From NCBI GenBank assembly GCA_900768625.1, contig CAAGDO010000288.1:1-17845 (forward strand): DNA of 17,845 bases, in the 5' to 3' direction. The DNA comes from Bacteroidaceae bacterium (GTDB lineage: Bacteria; Bacteroidota; Bacteroidia; Bacteroidales; Bacteroidaceae). The translations under genes and the position numbers were made by a program. This document shows, in pieces, positions 7,323 through 16,368 of this stretch (its first letter is position 1; every line of letters begins with the position of its first letter). Under the pieces are notes generated by a model that did no database searches, was not told where the DNA came from, and was given only the letters and a program-made list of their open reading frames with translations.

Positions 7323-8780
7323 ATGAAATTGTCAGACATCCTGAAGAAAGTGAATGTGCTGGAGTCGCAGGGCGACTTGCAGCTCGAGATTTCGGGCGTG
7401 AATATGGATTCGCGTCAGGTGAAGCCCGGCGACCTCTTCGTGGCGGTCAAAGGGACGCAGGCCGATGGCCACCAGTTCATCCCCAAGGCCCTCGAACTGG
7501 GGGCAAAGGCGGTGCTGGTGTGCGAACCCATTCCCGCAGAGGTTCCGGCCGGCGTGACTTATGTTCGCGTTGATGACACCGAGGATGCAGTGGGAAAGGT
7601 GGCCACCCAATTCTATGGTGACCCAACCACGCGCCTGAAGCTGGTGGGCGTGACGGGAACGAACGGCAAGACAACCATTGCCACGCTGCTCTACAATATG
7701 TTCCGCGCCTTCGGCTATAAGTGCGGACTCTGCTCGACCGTGTGCAACTTCATCGACGGACGCCCCATTCCTGCCGACCATACGACACCTGACCCCATCA
7801 CGCTCAACCGCCTGTTGGCACAGATGGCGGACGAGGGTTGCGAGTATGCCTTTATGGAATGCTCCTCGCATGCCATCCATCAGAAGCGCATCGGTGGCCT
7901 TCGTTTCGTGGGCGGAATCTTTACGAATCTCACGCGTGACCATCTCGACTACCACAAGACTTTCGAGAACTATCGCAATGCCAAGAAGGCTTTCTTTGAC
8001 GCTTTGCCCAAGGGTTCCTTTGCCATTACGAATGCCGATGACAAGAACGGCATGGTGATGGTGCAGAACACGCAGGCTGCCATCCGTACCTATTCCACGC
8101 GCACTGCCGCTGACTATAAAGGCCGCATCCTAGAGGAAAGCATCGAGGGCATGCTGCTCGACATGGACGGAAGAGAGGTGAGTGTGCGTTTCGTGGGCCG
8201 ATTCAATGTGTCGAACCTGCTGGCTGTCTATGGCGCTGCCGTCATGCTGGGCCATCAGCCCGAAGAGGTGCTTCGCGTGATGTCCACACTTCATCCGGTC
8301 AACGGCCGTTTTGAAGCTATCCGCTCGCCGAAGGGCTTCAGTGCCATTGTCGACTATGCCCATACGCCTGATGCACTGGAGAATGTGCTGACGGCCATCG
8401 GTGAAATCGTGAAAGGCAAGGGAAAGGTCATCACGGTGTGTGGTGCAGGAGGTAATCGCGACAAGGGCAAACGTCCGCTCATGGCGCAGGAAGCTGCAAA
8501 GCGTTCTGACCGTGTGATCATCACCAGTGACAATCCGCGCTTCGAAGAACCGCAGGACATCATCAATGATATGCTCGCCGGACTCGATGCCGAACAGATG
8601 ACGAAGGTGATCAGCATCGTCGATCGTCGGGAGGCCATTCGCGCTGCAGCCATGATGGCCCAGCCGGGCGACGTCATTCTCGTTGCTGGAAAGGGACATG
8701 AGCCTTATCAGGACGTGAAAGGCGTGAAGCACCATTTCGACGACCACGAGGAAATCCGCAAGGCTTTCGGATTGGAATAA
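7323..8780 (+). CDS. murE: MurE, UDP-MurNAc-L-Ala-D-Glu:meso-DAP ligase
   Basis: MurE is the cytoplasmic, ATP-dependent ligase that adds the third stem residue to UDP-MurNAc-L-Ala-D-Glu. The 485-residue product shows the Mur ligase ATP loop GVTGTNGKTT (K116), the central-domain segment TRDHLDYHKTFENYRNAKKA with the lysine expected to be carbamylated, and the C-terminal substrate motif D403-N-P-R406. DNPR is the signature of enzymes that use meso-diaminopimelate; lysine-adding enzymes have a different motif. The gene begins 34 bases after repeat copy B and leads the murE-mraY-murD-ftsW run. No TAnnTTTG motif is seen in front of it, so it is probably read from upstream, unless the repeat supplies a promoter. 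Confidence 0.96.
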   Translation: MKLSDILKKVNVLESQGDLQLEISGVNMDSRQVKPGDLFVAVKGTQADGHQFIPKALELGAKAVLVCEPIPAEVPAGVTYVRVDDTEDAVGKVATQFYGDPTTRLKLVGVTGTNGKTTIATLLYNMFRAFGYKCGLCSTVCNFIDGRPIPADHTTPDPITLNRLLAQMADEGCEYAFMECSSHAIHQKRIGGLRFVGGIFTNLTRDHLDYHKTFENYRNAKKAFFDALPKGSFAITNADDKNGMVMVQNTQAAIRTYSTRTAADYKGRILEESIEGMLLDMDGREVSVRFVGRFNVSNLLAVYGAAVMLGHQPEEVLRVMSTLHPVNGRFEAIRSPKGFSAIVDYAHTPDALENVLTAIGEIVKGKGKVITVCGAGGNRDKGKRPLMAQEAAKRSDRVIITSDNPRFEEPQDIINDMLAGLDAEQMTKVISIVDRREAIRAAAMMAQPGDVILVAGKGHEPYQDVKGVKHHFDDHEEIRKAFGLE

Positions 8781-8854
8781 GGTACATCAGCGTTCGTCTG
8801 CCGAGGTGGGCGAGCGCCTATTTCTAACTAAATACTACTCAGCGTTTTTTATTC

Positions 8855-10126
8855 ATGTTATACTACGTATTCCGATTTCTGGAACAATGGGATGTGCCCG
8901 GCTCGGGCATGTGGTCCTTCATTTCGTTCCGCTCATTGCTGGCCCTGATTCTGGCGCTGGTGATTTCAGCTTGGTTCGGTGAGTATTTCATCCGCTGGAT
9001 GAAGCGCCACAACATCAGTGAAACGCAGCGTGATGCTTCGATCGACCCCTTTGGCGTGCAGAAGATCAATGTGCCCTCGATGGGTGGCATCATCATCATT
9101 GTTTCGATTCTTGTGCCTTGTCTGCTCTTGGGCCGTCTGCGCAATATCTATATGATTCTCATGCTCGTGAGCACCGTATGGCTGGGCGTTCTGGGATTCC
9201 TTGATGACTATATCAAGATATTCAAGAACAACAGGGACAGTCTTTCCGGACGTTACAAGATCGTGGGTCAGGTGGTTCTTGGACTGGCCGTCGGCCTGAC
9301 GCTCTACCTCAGTCCTGATGCCACCATCCGTGAGAACATCGAGATGCAACGGAAAGGCAACGTGACGGAAATCGTCCATAAAAGCCAACCCGTGAAGAGC
9401 ACGATAACCACGATTCCTTTCGTGAAGAACAACAACCTGGACTATGCCGATATTGTCGGTTTCTGCGGAAAATATAAGACGCAGGCCGGTTGGATTCTAT
9501 TCGTGCTTGTCACGATCTTTGTCATCACGGCAGTTTCCAACGGTGCGAATCTCAACGACGGTATGGACGGTATGGCGGCGGGAAATTCCGCTATAATCTG
9601 TATCGCCCTAGGCATATTGGCCTATGTGTCGAGTCACATAGAGTATGCCTCCTACCTCAACATCATGTATGTGCCAGGCTCGCAGGAACTTGTTATCTTC
9701 ATCTGTGCCATGGTCGGAGCTTTGGTTGGTTTTCTGTGGTATAATGCCTATCCCGCACAGGTCTTCATGGGCGATACGGGTTCGCTGACCATTGGCGGAT
9801 TGATTGCCGTTCTGGCCATCATCATCCATAAGGAGCTGCTCATCCCCATTCTCTGCGGCATCTTCCTTGTCGAGAGCCTGAGCGTGATCCTTCAGGTGGA
9901 ATACTTCAAGTTGGGCAAACGTCGCGGTGTGCGTCAGCGCATCTTCAAGCGTACGCCGATTCATGACAATTTCAGAGTGTTGCCTGAGCAGCTCGACAAG
10001 ACTTGCCGCTATGTCTTCGGCAACTGGCCGCATGGCGCATGGCATGAGTCGAAGATCACGGTCCGCTTCTGGATTGTGACCATCATTCTGGCCGCAATGA
10101 CCATCATCACGCTGAAAATCCGATGA
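8855..10126 (+). CDS. mraY: MraY, phospho-MurNAc-pentapeptide translocase
   Basis: MraY transfers phospho-MurNAc-pentapeptide from UDP to undecaprenyl phosphate, forming lipid I on the inner face of the cytoplasmic membrane. The product (423 aa) is strongly hydrophobic with about ten membrane segments. The family motifs are present: FLDDYIK with D117/D118, NGANLNDGMDGMAAG, and FMGDTGSLTIGG, followed by FKRTPIHDNF. It is longer than the 360-residue E. coli enzyme. Much of the extra length is a hydrophilic insertion between the DDY motif and the NGANLNDG motif, which I believe is usual in Bacteroidota. It starts 74 bases after murE. The 171-base gap to murD holds no convincing gene; the only feature noted there is a weak 7-bp stem at 10239-10245/10268-10274. 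Confidence 0.96.
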   Translation: MLYYVFRFLEQWDVPGSGMWSFISFRSLLALILALVISAWFGEYFIRWMKRHNISETQRDASIDPFGVQKINVPSMGGIIIIVSILVPCLLLGRLRNIYMILMLVSTVWLGVLGFLDDYIKIFKNNRDSLSGRYKIVGQVVLGLAVGLTLYLSPDATIRENIEMQRKGNVTEIVHKSQPVKSTITTIPFVKNNNLDYADIVGFCGKYKTQAGWILFVLVTIFVITAVSNGANLNDGMDGMAAGNSAIICIALGILAYVSSHIEYASYLNIMYVPGSQELVIFICAMVGALVGFLWYNAYPAQVFMGDTGSLTIGGLIAVLAIIIHKELLIPILCGIFLVESLSVILQVEYFKLGKRRGVRQRIFKRTPIHDNFRVLPEQLDKTCRYVFGNWPHGAWHESKITVRFWIVTIILAAMTIITLKIR

Positions 10127-10297
10127 CAGCGTGGCGTCCCTGTCCCTATGAATGCTTACGGACATGGCGCGAAGAAAAAGGCCGGCGGTGCATACCGAGG
10201 CCATCCATCATCGGAGTGACTTACAGAAAACGACTTTGGGGTGGTCCTGAAAAATCCTGTTGTAAGAACCACCCTGACATAAACAACGACGAAACAC

Positions 10298-11635
10298 ATG
10301 AGATTGGTTGTTTTAGGAGCTGCTGAAAGCGGCGTCGGAGCTGCTGTGCTGGCTCAGAAGGAAGGATACGACGTGTTTGTTTCCGATATGGGAAGCATCC
10401 AGCCGCGTTACAAGGATTTGCTTGATGCCCATCAGATTGGATGGGAAGAAGGCCACCACACGGAGGAACTTGTCCTCAGTGCCGATGAGGTGGTGAAAAG
10501 TCCGGGCATTCCCCCGACGGCTCCTATGGTGCAGAAACTGATGGCTCAGGGCACGCCCATCTTGAGCGAGATTGAATTTGCCGGACGATATACGGATGCC
10601 CGCATGGTCTGCATCACGGGCTCGAACGGCAAGACGACAACCACCTCGCTCATCTATCATATCCTGCGCAAGGCAGGGATGGACGTGGGATTGGCCGGTA
10701 ACATCGGCCACAGTCTGGCTCTCCAAGTGGCTGAAACGCCCCACGACTGCTACGTGATTGAGCTTTCGTCGTTCCAGCTCGACAATATGTATCGCTTCCG
10801 CGCCAATGTGGCGGTGTTGCTCAATATCACTCCTGACCATCTTGACCGCTACGACTTCTGCATGCAGAACTATGTGGACTCCAAGATGCGCATTCGTCAG
10901 AACCAGCAGACTGAAGACACGTTCATCTATTGGGCCGAGGACGAACATGTGCCGACGGAACTCCATAAATATGACATGAAGTCCCGTTTGTGCGGTTTCA
11001 CCGATGAGGCCCGCGAGGGTTCTTCCGGTTATGCTGCCGACGGCAAGTTCGTCATTGAGTGTCCTGTGCATTTCGAGATGCAGCTGAGCGAACTTTCCCT
11101 GCCCGGACGCCACAATCTGCGCAATTCCTTGGCTGCAGCAACGGCTGCTTTGGCGGTAGGTGTCAGTGCCGACGTGGTGCGCGAAGGCCTTTCGGATTTC
11201 CCGGGTGTGGAGCATCGTCTGGAAAAAGCTGGTACGGTGCGCGGCATCCATTTTGTCAACGACTCGAAGGCAACCAATGTCGATGCCTGCTATTGTGCGT
11301 TGGAGAGCGTGACCACTCCCGTGGTGCTCATTCTTGGCGGCAAGGACAAAGGCAACGACTATGCTGAAATCTTCGATTTCGTGAAGAGCAAGTGTCGTGC
11401 TTTGGTGTTTATGGGCGTTGACAATGCCAAACTCCACGCCAACTTCGACGCGATGGGACTTCCCATTGCCGACACGCATTCGATGAAGGAATGTATGGAA
11501 GCGGCCGTGAAATTGGCCCAACCCGGCGACACGGTGCTGCTCAGCCCGTGTTGCGCCAGCTTCGACCTCTTCCGAAACATGGAGGACCGAGGCGAACAGT
11601 TCAAGGACTGGGTGAAAACTTGGGCCAAGGCATGA
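10298..11635 (+). CDS. murD: MurD, UDP-MurNAc-L-alanine:D-glutamate ligase
   Basis: MurD adds D-glutamate to UDP-MurNAc-L-alanine in the cytoplasm, the step before MurE. The product (445 aa) opens with a Rossmann-type MRLVVLGAAESGVGAAVLA, carries SPGIPP at about residues 67-72, the ATP loop ITGSNGKTTTT (K112), ELSSFQLD, NITPDHLDRY, the HRLE motif, NDSKATN and LILGGKDKGN. All are diagnostic of MurD and not of the other Mur ligases. Length is normal and the frame is intact. It lies between mraY and ftsW as in the standard dcw order. Confidence 0.96.
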   Translation: MRLVVLGAAESGVGAAVLAQKEGYDVFVSDMGSIQPRYKDLLDAHQIGWEEGHHTEELVLSADEVVKSPGIPPTAPMVQKLMAQGTPILSEIEFAGRYTDARMVCITGSNGKTTTTSLIYHILRKAGMDVGLAGNIGHSLALQVAETPHDCYVIELSSFQLDNMYRFRANVAVLLNITPDHLDRYDFCMQNYVDSKMRIRQNQQTEDTFIYWAEDEHVPTELHKYDMKSRLCGFTDEAREGSSGYAADGKFVIECPVHFEMQLSELSLPGRHNLRNSLAAATAALAVGVSADVVREGLSDFPGVEHRLEKAGTVRGIHFVNDSKATNVDACYCALESVTTPVVLILGGKDKGNDYAEIFDFVKSKCRALVFMGVDNAKLHANFDAMGLPIADTHSMKECMEAAVKLAQPGDTVLLSPCCASFDLFRNMEDRGEQFKDWVKTWAKA

Positions 11636-11691
11636 AGGCATGCCGATGCCCTAGCCAAATGTAGTTTTTATCACATCTTTAAAATCTGGAA

Positions 11692-12954
11692 ATGAAACGC
11701 TCTTTAGGTTCCTTTTTCATGGGCGACCGCGTCATATGGGTCATCTTTTTCTTCCTGTGTGCCATTTCGCTCACGGAAGTGTTCAGCGCGGTGAGTAGCC
11801 TGGCTTTCAAAACGGGCGACTATTGGGCTCCCATCCGCCAGCATGCTTTCTTCCTTTTGGGAGGTACGGTGCTGGTGTGGGCTGTCCATTGCGTGCCGTG
11901 TCGCTATTTCCGCGTGTTGCCTGTGCTCATCGATTTCATTGCGGTCACGTTGCTGCTTGTCGTTCTGCTTCAAGGGGCAGTGGTCAATGATGCCAGCCGT
12001 TGGATCAATATCTTCGGCATACGCTTCCAACCGTCGGAACTGGCCAAGTGTGGAGCCGTGATGACAACAGCTCTTATCTTGTCGAGCATGCAGAGGGAGG
12101 AAGGTGCTGACCGCAAGGCCATCAAGTGGATTCTGACCGTTACGGGAATTTTCCTGGCATTGATTGTCACGGAGAACCTTTCGACGGCAGCCATCTTGTT
12201 CCTGGTGGTGTTCCTGCAAATGTTCATCGGACGTGTACCCCTTTCGCAGCTTGGCAAATTGCTGGGTGTGACGATTCTGGTCGGTGCGTTGGCGGGTGGC
12301 TCCATCTGGGGGATTACCCAGTTCGACACGGAACAGAAGGTAGGCAAGATACCCGTAGTCGGAAGCGTTCTCCACCGTGGCGAAACCTGGGTGCAGCGCA
12401 TCGAGGATAAGTTTGCCTCGGGTAAGGAAGAGGTCGATCCGATGAAGTATGATATTGACGGCGGAGCGCAGGTGGCCCATGCCAACATTGCCATCGCTTC
12501 AAGCAATTTCGTGGGTAAGATGCCGGGAAATTCAACAGAGCGCGACTTCCTCAGCCAGGCCTTCTCCGATTTCATCTATGCCATCATCATTGAGGAACTC
12601 GGAATCTGGGGCGGCGCCATCGTTGTGCTGCTGTATGTGTTCCTGCTCTTTAGGGTGGGGAGGCTGGCCAATCAGTGCGAACGATGTTTCCCTGCTTTCC
12701 TGGCCATAGGTTTTGCCCTGCTTCTGGTCATCCAGGCCATGGTCAACATGGCGGTGGCCGTCGGCCTGATGCCGGTGACCGGACAGCCGCTCCCGTTGAT
12801 CAGTCGTGGCGGTACGTCCACCTTGGTCAATTGTTTCTACATCGGCGCCATTTTGAGCGTAAGCCGTTATGCCCGTCAGGCGAAAGAACCTGCTGACACC
12901 GTGCTGGGCGGTCCGATGAAAGGCGTGAAGCACGAAGCAGAGCCCGAACAGTAA
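11692..12954 (+). CDS. ftsW: FtsW, septal SEDS peptidoglycan glycosyltransferase
   Basis: FtsW is the SEDS-family polymerase that builds septal glycan strands from lipid II and works as a pair with FtsI. The 420-residue product is polytopic, with SEDS landmarks NDASRWINIFGIRFQPSELAK, ENLSTA, the extracytoplasmic loop AHANIAIASSNFVGKMPGNS, FSDFIYAIIIEELG and PVTGQPLPLISRGGTS. The ATG at 11692 is chosen because it gives the short basic start MKRSLGSFF ahead of the first membrane segment. This is the last dcw gene here. In most Bacteroidota murG would follow, but a strong hairpin terminator comes next. Confidence 0.95.
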   Translation: MKRSLGSFFMGDRVIWVIFFFLCAISLTEVFSAVSSLAFKTGDYWAPIRQHAFFLLGGTVLVWAVHCVPCRYFRVLPVLIDFIAVTLLLVVLLQGAVVNDASRWINIFGIRFQPSELAKCGAVMTTALILSSMQREEGADRKAIKWILTVTGIFLALIVTENLSTAAILFLVVFLQMFIGRVPLSQLGKLLGVTILVGALAGGSIWGITQFDTEQKVGKIPVVGSVLHRGETWVQRIEDKFASGKEEVDPMKYDIDGGAQVAHANIAIASSNFVGKMPGNSTERDFLSQAFSDFIYAIIIEELGIWGGAIVVLLYVFLLFRVGRLANQCERCFPAFLAIGFALLLVIQAMVNMAVAVGLMPVTGQPLPLISRGGTSTLVNCFYIGAILSVSRYARQAKEPADTVLGGPMKGVKHEAEPEQ

Positions 12955-12994
12955 ATCCATCCATGCTATAGGATATACAAAAAACTCTTTGACA

Positions 12995-13045
12995 GAAAGG
13001 CGCAGCCCTGATTGAACGATTCGTTCAATTGGGGCTGCGCCTTTC
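12995..13045 (+). terminator. Strong hairpin terminator after ftsW
   Basis: Bases 12995-13018 pair with 13022-13045 around base 13020, giving a stem of about 24 bp with only two G.T pairs and a minimal loop. The GC-rich base (AAAGGCGCAGCCC against GGGCTGCGCCTTT) lies 41 bases after the ftsW stop. No T-tract follows on the + strand, whereas the - strand has a run of T on the far side. It marks the end of the dcw transcript. Confidence 0.75.
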
Positions 13046-13184
13046 CGTAAATTGTAGTCCTGTTCCTCCTTATTTTCTCTCTGAAGGGAGCGGATTTTAC
13101 GGATGAAACAGCAAAAATGCGCGAATGCAGATGGATAAGCAAGAAAATCTTGAGAAAATGGGGTGTAATTACAGTAAAAATAAA

Positions 13185-13192
13185 TATCTTTG
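13185..13192 (+). promoter_or_regulatory. Bacteroidota -7 motif for the acyl-CoA synthetase gene
   Basis: TATCTTTG matches TAnnTTTG exactly. The predicted transcript start is near 13195, giving a leader of about 60 bases before the ATG at 13256. The -33 position has only a weak match. Bases 12955-13255 hold this motif and the ftsW hairpin, and no gene of their own. Confidence 0.6.
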
Positions 13193-13255
13193 CCGTTATC
13201 TAGGTGCGGTAGTGCCTTTTGGGGCGTGTTCCCGCTAACCGTAAAAGATAGCTCT

Positions 13256-15100
13256 ATGCAAAATAATTGCCATTTGTCGCGACTCGTATTCGAGCAGGCC
13301 AAGAAGTATGGTTCTCGTCCTGCCCTCAGTTATCGCGATTACACAGTCAACCGTTGGATTCCGATATCGTGGAACGCATTTGCAGAAACAGTGCGTAAGG
13401 TTTCGCTCGCTTTGCTTAAGTTCGGAGTGGGCGTGCAGGAGAATATTGCCGTTTTCTCGCAGAACAAGCCTGAATCACTTTTCGTCGATTTCGGTGCCTA
13501 TGGCATCCGGGTGGTGACCATCCCGTTCTATGCTACCAGCAGTGGTGCGCAAGTGTCGTACATGCTCAATGACGCGCAGGTGAGAATACTCTTCGTCGGT
13601 GAGCAGCAACAGTACGACACGGCTTTCAGTGTCATCTCCGTTTCCCGTTCGCTCGAGAAAATCGTCATCTTCGACCCCACGGTCAAGAAGAATCCGCAGG
13701 ACCACGTTTCGGTCTATTTCAAGGACTTCATCAACGACGCTATGGCTTCCGACCTCTCTGCCGAGAAGGAGGAATATGCCTTGCGTATGCAGCAGGCCAA
13801 CTATAAGGACCTCTGCAACATTCTCTATACTTCTGGCACGACCGGACAAAGCAAGGGCGTGATGCTTACCTATGGACAGTATCGTGAAGGTTTTAGGGTG
13901 AACGACATGGTTCTCCCTCTTTCAGACAATGATGTGTTCCTCAACTTCCTGCCCTTTACGCATGTGTTCGAGCGTGCGTGGTGCTATCTCGGACTGACGG
14001 AGGGCGCGCTTCAGTGCATCAACCTTCGCCCGGCTGACGTGCTGCAGTCCCTTCAGGAGGTTCACCCCACCTGTATGTCGAGTGTGCCCCGTTTCTGGGA
14101 GAAGGTCTATCAGGCTGTGCTCGACAAACTTGACAATGGTTCGTTCATGGAGCGCAAACTCATTCGTGAGGCCCTCGAAGTGGGCAAACGCTATTGGGTG
14201 AACTATCGTGCGAAAGGCAAGAATGCTCCGGTGGGCCTGACCTTGCAGTATAAGCTCTACGACAAGACCGTGATTCGCCTGCTCCGCAAGACGCTGGGTC
14301 TCGAACGCGCCAATTTCTTCCCCACAGCGGGAGCTGCCGTTTCGCCCCAGGTGGAGCAGTTTGTTCATGCCGCCGGGCTGAACATGATTGTGGGCTATGG
14401 CCTGACGGAGAGTCTGGCCACCGTGTCGTGCGACATTCCCGGAAAAACCGTGACTTTGGGTTCCGTCGGTCGTCTCATCGATGGCATAGAAATCAAGTTT
14501 GGCGAGAATGATGAAATCCTGCTTCGCGGCAAGACCATCACGCCGGGCTACTACAAGAAGGACAGCGCCACGAAGGAAGCGATTGACGCCGATGGCTGGT
14601 TCCATACGGGCGATGCCGGATATATGAAGGATGGCGAACTCTTCCTCCGTGAGCGAATCAAGGACTTGTTCAAGACGTCGAACGGCAAGTATATCGCGCC
14701 CCAGATGATTGAGTCCAAACTCGTGCTTGACCGCTATTTCGATCAGGTGGTCATCGTGGCCGACAAACGCAAGTTCGTCAGTGCCTTGATTGTGCCCGAC
14801 TATAAGCTGCTCGAACAGGTGGCCAAGGAGCGCGGCATCGCTTTCAGCTCGAAGGCCGACTTGTGTCAGAATGAGGAGATACATCAGTTCTACAGCGAAC
14901 GTATCGACACGTTGCAGCAGGATCTGGCCCATTATGAGAAGATCAAACGATTTGTTCTCCTCCCCGAGCCGTTCACGATGGACAATGGTGAGCTGACCAA
15001 CACGTTGAAGGTGCGCCGTAGAGTCGTCTACGAACACTACGCTCAGCAGATTGACCGCATGTATGCCGAAGCTGAGGCTGAGCAGAATGGCTCACACTGA
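13256..15100 (+). CDS. Long-chain fatty acid-CoA ligase (AMP-forming)
   Basis: The 614-residue product activates fatty acids to acyl-AMP and then acyl-CoA, probably at the inner face of the membrane. It has the full set of adenylate-forming enzyme motifs: the ATP loop YTSGTTGQSKG (residues 191-201), LPFTHVFERAW, SSVPRFWEKVY, GYGLTESLATVS, GWFHTGDAGYM, and the hinge region FLRERIKDLFKTSNGKYIAPQ. These place it in the long-chain FadD15-like group; exact chain length cannot be read from sequence. The frame is also open upstream from a TTG at 13190, but that codon lies inside the promoter motif, so ATG 13256 (MQNNCHLSRLVFEQA) is preferred. It begins a new transcription unit, and prfB follows after 68 bases. 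Confidence 0.93.
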   Translation: MQNNCHLSRLVFEQAKKYGSRPALSYRDYTVNRWIPISWNAFAETVRKVSLALLKFGVGVQENIAVFSQNKPESLFVDFGAYGIRVVTIPFYATSSGAQVSYMLNDAQVRILFVGEQQQYDTAFSVISVSRSLEKIVIFDPTVKKNPQDHVSVYFKDFINDAMASDLSAEKEEYALRMQQANYKDLCNILYTSGTTGQSKGVMLTYGQYREGFRVNDMVLPLSDNDVFLNFLPFTHVFERAWCYLGLTEGALQCINLRPADVLQSLQEVHPTCMSSVPRFWEKVYQAVLDKLDNGSFMERKLIREALEVGKRYWVNYRAKGKNAPVGLTLQYKLYDKTVIRLLRKTLGLERANFFPTAGAAVSPQVEQFVHAAGLNMIVGYGLTESLATVSCDIPGKTVTLGSVGRLIDGIEIKFGENDEILLRGKTITPGYYKKDSATKEAIDADGWFHTGDAGYMKDGELFLRERIKDLFKTSNGKYIAPQMIESKLVLDRYFDQVVIVADKRKFVSALIVPDYKLLEQVAKERGIAFSSKADLCQNEEIHQFYSERIDTLQQDLAHYEKIKRFVLLPEPFTMDNGELTNTLKVRRRVVYEHYAQQIDRMYAEAEAEQNGSH

Positions 15101-15168
15101 TTCCTTCCATCGATACACCATCCTATATAATAGATAATAATCAGAATTCAAAAACATCAATACAACCC

Positions 15169-16293
15169 GTGATTACTTCCGACCAATTGAAAGATGCACA
15201 GGACCGCGTTGAGGCCCTCCACCGTTATCTCGACATAGATGCCAAAACCATGCAGCTCGAGGAAGAGCAGCTGCGCACCCAGGATCCCGGATTCTGGGAT
15301 GATGCAAAGCGTGCAGAGGAGCAGATGAAGAAGGTGAAGGGCATCGAGAAGTGGATTGATGGTTACAAGAAGGTGAAGACACTGGTCGACGAACTGGCTT
15401 TGGCTTTCGACTTCTATAAGGAGGAGATGGTCACTGAGGAGGAAGTCGACGCAGCTTATGCCTCCACCGTTGAGGCCATTGAAGAACTTGAACTCCGCAA
15501 CATGTTGCGCCAGGAGGAGGATTCGATGGCTTGTGTTTTGAAAATCAATTCAGGAGCAGGCGGTACGGAGAGTCAGGACTGGGCTTCCATGCTCATGCGT
15601 ATGTATATGCGCTATGCGGAATCCCATGACTACAAGTGCACCATTTCCCATTTGCAGGAAGGCGATGAAGCCGGAATCAAGACGGTCACGATGGAAATCG
15701 AGGGCGACGATGCCTATGGCTACCTGAAGAGCGAAAACGGCGTCCACCGTCTGGTGCGCGTTTCGCCCTACAATGCCCAGGGTAAGCGCATGACGTCATT
15801 CGCCTCTGTGTTCGTTACGCCGCTCGTCGATGACACCATTGAGGTGTACGTTGATCCTTCAAAGATCAGCTGGGACCTCTTCCGCTCAGGCGGTGCAGGT
15901 GGTCAGAACGTCAACAAGGTGGAGACCGGTGTGCGTTTGCGCTACCAGTACAAAGACCCCGACACGGGCGAGGAAGAAGAAATCCTCATCGAAAACACCG
16001 AGAGCCGTAAGCAGCTTGAAAACAGAGAGAATGCCATGCGTCTCCTCCGCTCACAACTCTACGACCGCGCTTTGCAGAAGCGTAAGGCCGCACAGGCCAA
16101 GATTGAGGCTGGAAAGAAGAAGATTGAGTGGGGTAGCCAGATTCGCAGTTATGTGTTTGATGACCGCCGTGTGAAGGACCATCGCACGGGCTATCAGACA
16201 AGCGATGTCAACGGCGTGATGGACGGCAAAATCGATGGATTCATCAAGGCTTACCTTATGGAGTTTTCCGAGCAGGATGCTGCAGACAATTAA
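15169..16293 (+). CDS. prfB: Peptide chain release factor 2 (RF2), no programmed frameshift
   Basis: RF2 ends translation at UGA and UAA codons. The 374-residue product has the catalytic GGQ in SGGAGGQNVNKVETG and the C-terminal WGSQIRSYVFDDRRVKDHRTG. The start is GTG at 15169, giving MITSDQLKDAQDRVEALHRYLD. In E. coli the matching YLD site is the +1 frameshift signal CTT TGA C. Here codons 20-22 are TAT CTC GAC in one frame, with no internal UGA and no AGGGGG-like sequence before it, so this form of autoregulation is absent. The tripeptide that reads the stop codon, normally SPF, is S199-P-Y201 here. The gene ends in TAA. Confidence 0.95.
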   Translation: MITSDQLKDAQDRVEALHRYLDIDAKTMQLEEEQLRTQDPGFWDDAKRAEEQMKKVKGIEKWIDGYKKVKTLVDELALAFDFYKEEMVTEEEVDAAYASTVEAIEELELRNMLRQEEDSMACVLKINSGAGGTESQDWASMLMRMYMRYAESHDYKCTISHLQEGDEAGIKTVTMEIEGDDAYGYLKSENGVHRLVRVSPYNAQGKRMTSFASVFVTPLVDDTIEVYVDPSKISWDLFRSGGAGGQNVNKVETGVRLRYQYKDPDTGEEEEILIENTESRKQLENRENAMRLLRSQLYDRALQKRKAAQAKIEAGKKKIEWGSQIRSYVFDDRRVKDHRTGYQTSDVNGVMDGKIDGFIKAYLMEFSEQDAADN

Positions 16294-16368
16294 CTAACTT
16301 GAAGGAACTTTCCTGCGTGACGCAAGGCGTAGTCGGGGTATAGTCCCTTCGTAAATAACATAAAGACC

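Noticed and set aside
10239..10274. 7-bp stem GGGTGGT/ACCACCC as a terminator or attenuator before murD
   Set aside because: The loop is 22 bases, there is no T-tract, and murD belongs to the same operon, so the evidence is too weak to call.
10123..10326. 67-residue frame between mraY and murD
   Set aside because: It overlaps both neighbours in other frames, and its translation has no hydrophobic pattern or motif to support it.
10313..11641. 442-residue open frame on the - strand opposite murD
   Set aside because: It mirrors murD almost end to end and has His-rich shadow composition with no recognisable motif.
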